Positions 63,119-64,000 of a DNA stretch of 64,000 nt are shown piece after piece. The position numbers and the translations under genes are program-made. The number at the start of each line of letters is the position of its first letter. The stretch's first letter is position 1. Under the pieces are notes generated by a model. It was not told the DNA's origin and made no database searches. It worked only from the letters and a program-made list of their open reading frames with translations. Source of the DNA: Torymus aiolomorphi (taxonomy: Eukaryota; Arthropoda; Insecta; Hymenoptera; Torymidae); assembly GCA_036365515.1 (NCBI GenBank), contig CM070874.1, forward strand, positions 95,824,942 to 95,888,941, given 5' to 3'.

Positions 63119-63600
63119 CATTATCAAACTGTATATAATTATTTGCTTGGTTGTAGGTTTTACATTCAATTTACATTGATTGTATGTGCACTAACATTAT
63201 TCGTATGACTAATAATTATAGGATTTATAAAAATTGGTATAATAATGCTAAAATAACTCAATATTTTATAAGATTTACATGCTAAATAGGTTACGCTAAC
63301 CATTTGAGGATTAACAATATAATAGAGTCTATAAAAATTGTTTTTTTTTCTTAAAATAAATTATATTTGATTTTTTTTAGAGGAAACAAAGTTTGCAATC
63401 ACTAAGTATTTTGTAGGTATTAATTGTTTCACTATAAAATAATTTGCTTTTACCAAGATTTTGGTATTCAAAGTCCTGTTTGGATTCACTTTTTTGTTCA
63501 TGCGTCAAGTTTCTAACAAAACTCTATCATACTTACATAAAATCCATAATATATTAGATTTTTATTTTTCAGTAAAAAAATTTCCTAATATTTAAAAATA
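63119..63600. repeat. Right arm, outer part, of the old inverted repeat
   Basis: Continues the match with the reverse complement of 49090-49580 after the gypsy insertion. AT-rich, non-coding. Confidence 0.7.
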
Positions 63601-64000
63601 CAATGTAAATTATAAAAATATATATATTAATAATTTTCATAAATACAATTACAGAAGTAAAGACATAAATATAATTATAGAAGTATAGACAACACTTAAA
63701 ACTGAAAAAAAATTATTTGAACACCACTTTTAACATATATGCTTAGTAACGCATATATACAGAATTAAAACTTTATTTATCAATATCATGTAAATCTAAA
63801 ATATATAATATATTTTTCTAAACTAATTTATTTGTTTAATAATTATTTATAAATTAATTACTATTAAAAATTATATCAATTGAATATAATCAAAAAAGGA
63901 TAATACCTAACTTTTTTGATCAGAAGTTGATCAGATTTTGACTAGAAATTGTCGCCAGTACGTGGGATTTCCGGGGATCACAATTTTTACTATATAAGCT
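63601..64000. other. AT-rich DNA at window end
   Basis: Weak further resemblance to the complement of 49000-49090 may extend the inverted repeat. No gene is seen. Confidence 0.35.

Overview
The window is insect nuclear DNA, most likely from a hymenopteran (ant or parasitoid wasp). The reasons are intron-split genes with GT/AG borders, AT-rich introns, two conserved insect-type genes, and a dense load of LINE, gypsy-like and TTAA-flanked miniature transposons. The order is an inference; nothing here fixes the species.

Left third (1-24,800): two conserved genes face each other. On the + strand, 13 coding exons (4015-14435) encode a single-pass membrane protein with a long charged cytoplasmic tail, best read as the insect trichome/actin protein Shavenoid; its first exon(s) lie outside what I could find. 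On the - strand, 12 exons (24268 down to 17991) splice without a frame break into a 1,108-residue DExH-box RNA helicase of the DHX30 type with a mitochondrial-like N-terminus. Introns and the intergenic gap carry several small hairpin or TTAA-flanked MITEs.

Middle (24,800-48,990): no host gene. It is a nested island of palindromic repeats. A composite with ends CCCTAATCAC...GTGATTAGGG (24800-40773) contains a 5.7-kb foldback array (25859-31576), a TTAA-flanked MITE inside one of its own inverted arms (32527-32956), and a second foldback (33006-40754). That second foldback carries a 4.5-kb hAT-like foldback (35205-39683) with a perfect 8-bp target duplication. To the right are two adjacent TTAA elements (40797-41686), a gag-bearing LTR fragment riddled with hairpin MITEs (about 42070-43811), and a 4.3-kb palindrome (43964-48274) built from short self-complementary units.

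Right (48,990-64,000): an old imperfect inverted repeat (about 49090-49812 against 55927-63600) was hit twice. A complete 6.1-kb LINE (49828-55911, 15-bp target duplication) sits at its centre, with ORF1, a mutated endonuclease/reverse transcriptase ORF2 and an unusual third ORF. A 7-kb gypsy-type LTR element (56126-63114, TGAA target duplication) interrupts its right arm and is broken by frameshifts, stops and a deletion.

No tRNA, rRNA or CRISPR was recognised. Exon borders were read by eye from splice sites and frame continuity; transposon ends were read from inverted termini and target duplications.
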